Origin: an uncultured Bacteroidales bacterium
GTDB taxonomy: Bacteria > Bacteroidota > Bacteroidia > Bacteroidales > Bacteroidaceae
DNA length: 64,000 nucleotides
NCBI GenBank assembly: GCA_902779085.1
Contig: CACYZY010000002.1
Location: 1 to 64,000, forward strand
Reading direction: 5' to 3'
The notes under the pieces are model-generated. The model did no database searches. It was not told where the DNA came from and saw only the letters and a list, made by a program, of their open reading frames with translations. Each line of letters starts with the position of its first letter. Positions within the stretch are counted from its first letter, which is position 1. The translations under genes were made by a program, and so were the position numbers. This document shows, piece by piece, positions 63,473 to 64,000 of the stretch.

Positions 63473-63501
63473 TTGTTTTTGAAGAATTATGAGTATCTTT
63501 G
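63473..63501 (+). promoter_or_regulatory. Promoter of the HTH/methyltransferase pair
   Basis: TTG at 63473-63475, spacer 18, TATCTTTG at 63494-63501. It overlaps the longest frame of the next gene and so sets its start at 63525. Confidence 0.65.
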
Positions 63502-63524
63502 TAGCAAAATCAAGAATAAAATCA

Positions 63525-63728
63525 ATGGAAAGAAAACGTTTAAACCGCCTAAAGGTGGTTTTAGCAGAGAAGAACATGACAAATAAGCGTTTGGCAGAGT
63601 TGGTGGGTAAAGACCCAGCAATGGTATCAAAGTGGGTTACCAATGTAGCTCAGCCAAATGTGGAAATGCTCATCCTTATCTCAAAATCCTTAGAAGTGAG
63701 TGTAGACGATTTGTTGTGGACAGAATAA
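63525..63728 (+). CDS. Small HTH (XRE/C-protein-like) regulator
   Basis: 67 residues from the ATG at 63525; the frame's earlier ATG at 63489 lies inside the -7 promoter element. Five-helix XRE fold: LKVVLAEKNMTNKRLAELVGKDPAMVSKWVTN, then PNVEMLILISKSLEVSVDDLLW. The size and the position 21 bases upstream of a DNA methyltransferase gene fit a control (C) protein of a type II restriction-modification system; a general XRE repressor is the alternative. Confidence 0.85.
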   Translation: MERKRLNRLKVVLAEKNMTNKRLAELVGKDPAMVSKWVTNVAQPNVEMLILISKSLEVSVDDLLWTE

Positions 63729-63749
63729 ACAGAATAAGAAGAAAAACAA

Positions 63750-64000
63750 ATGAGATATTTAGGAAGTAAAGAAACATTGACAGATTCTATTAGGGCACTC
63801 CTTAGGAATCACAATCTGCTTCAAGGAAATCTGGTTTTCTTTGATGCCTTTTGTGGTATGGGGTCTGTAGCGGATAGCATGAAGTCGATATATAGCCATA
63901 TTATAATTAATGACTCATTGAAATGCTCTACGATTTTCACAAGAGGAAGATTATATGCTAACAGATGTACGTTTGAAAGACTTGGTTTCGACCCTTTCGC
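63750..64000 (+). CDS. D12-class adenine-specific DNA methyltransferase, 3' truncated by window edge
   Basis: 83 codons are visible. MRYLGSKETL at the start is the YLGSK motif of Dam/DpnII-type N6-adenine methyltransferases, and FFDAFCGMGSVA is the AdoMet-binding motif I (FxGxGS). Motif DPPY and target recognition lie beyond the window. Codons are A/T-richer than the flanking core genes. Together with the small HTH gene it suggests the modification half of a type II R-M system. Confidence 0.88.
   Translation, partial: MRYLGSKETLTDSIRALLRNHNLLQGNLVFFDAFCGMGSVADSMKSIYSHIIINDSLKCSTIFTRGRLYANRCTFERLGFDPF

Noticed and set aside
63261-63473. Minus-strand frame of 70 codons between tRNA-Met and the HTH gene
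   Set aside because: Starts in the terminator and promoter region, with low-complexity composition and no recognised domain.
1-64000. CRISPR arrays, rRNA genes, insertion sequences, riboswitches
   Set aside because: No regularly spaced repeats, no rRNA sequence, no transposase frame and no leader I can match to a known riboswitch were found in the window.

Overview
This window looks like a chromosomal segment of a Bacteroidales bacterium, most likely a gut Bacteroidaceae or Prevotellaceae member; species cannot be fixed by eye. The evidence is a SusC/SusD pair, a single-chain SecDF, KorA/KorB 2-oxoacid:ferredoxin oxidoreductase, ATP-type PEP carboxykinase, a C10 cysteine protease lipoprotein, and many promoters of the Bacteroidetes type (TTTG, 19-21 bases, TAnnTTTG). 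Coding is dense, with a core-genome feel, interrupted by several short accessory or regulatory islands.

Layout. 1-4.3 kb: the 3' part of a SusC-like TonB-dependent transporter and its SusD-like lipoprotein, in strongly biased codons. 4.3-6.5 kb: an intergenic inverted-repeat element and a Na/Pi cotransporter. 6.5-15.1 kb: a four-enzyme glycan-degradation operon on the minus strand (GH13, GH2, GH127, GH31), followed by a Tat-signal TIM-barrel isomerase. 16.5-18.5 kb: a secreted endonuclease/exonuclease/phosphatase protein and a secreted CE1-type esterase. 18.7-36 kb: housekeeping (tRNA-Leu, manC, HIT protein, greA, a Trx-like lipoprotein, pnp, LD-carboxypeptidase, glutaminyl-cyclase-like M28 protein, sufE, acyl-CoA ligase, rpsO, typA/bipA, a ThuA-GH88 fusion, pckA, upp). 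36-39.5 kb: a secreted alpha/beta hydrolase, an unknown lipoprotein and a C10 protease. 39.6-48.4 kb: two ECF sigma-factor operons, one ending in a GIN-domain (DUF2807) protein and one in a TonB-dependent receptor-like barrel, flanking a membrane LytTR regulator pair and a metallo-beta-lactamase-fold hydrolase. 48.5-57.3 kb: korB-korA, tRNA-Arg, secDF, and an operon of two rhomboid proteases and a membrane EEP protein. 57.5-63.1 kb: HU, two glycosyltransferases, a sirtuin, two FKBP isomerases, an Lrp/AsnC regulator and a DUF4491 protein. From 63.17 kb: tRNA-Met, then a small HTH protein and the start of a D12-class adenine methyltransferase, probably the edge of a restriction-modification island.

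How genes work together: SusC/SusD import glycans, and the GH operon and the ThuA-GH88 protein trim them in the periplasm. Two sigma/anti-sigma modules control surface or periplasmic proteins. No complete novel system is certain. The most noteworthy signals are the tRNA-associated R-M edge, an intrinsic terminator inside the greA leader (GraL-like), a heptanucleotide tandem repeat at a sigma/anti-sigma junction, an anti-sigma candidate with large extracytoplasmic sensor domains, a zinc-less sirtuin, and two intergenic inverted-repeat elements.
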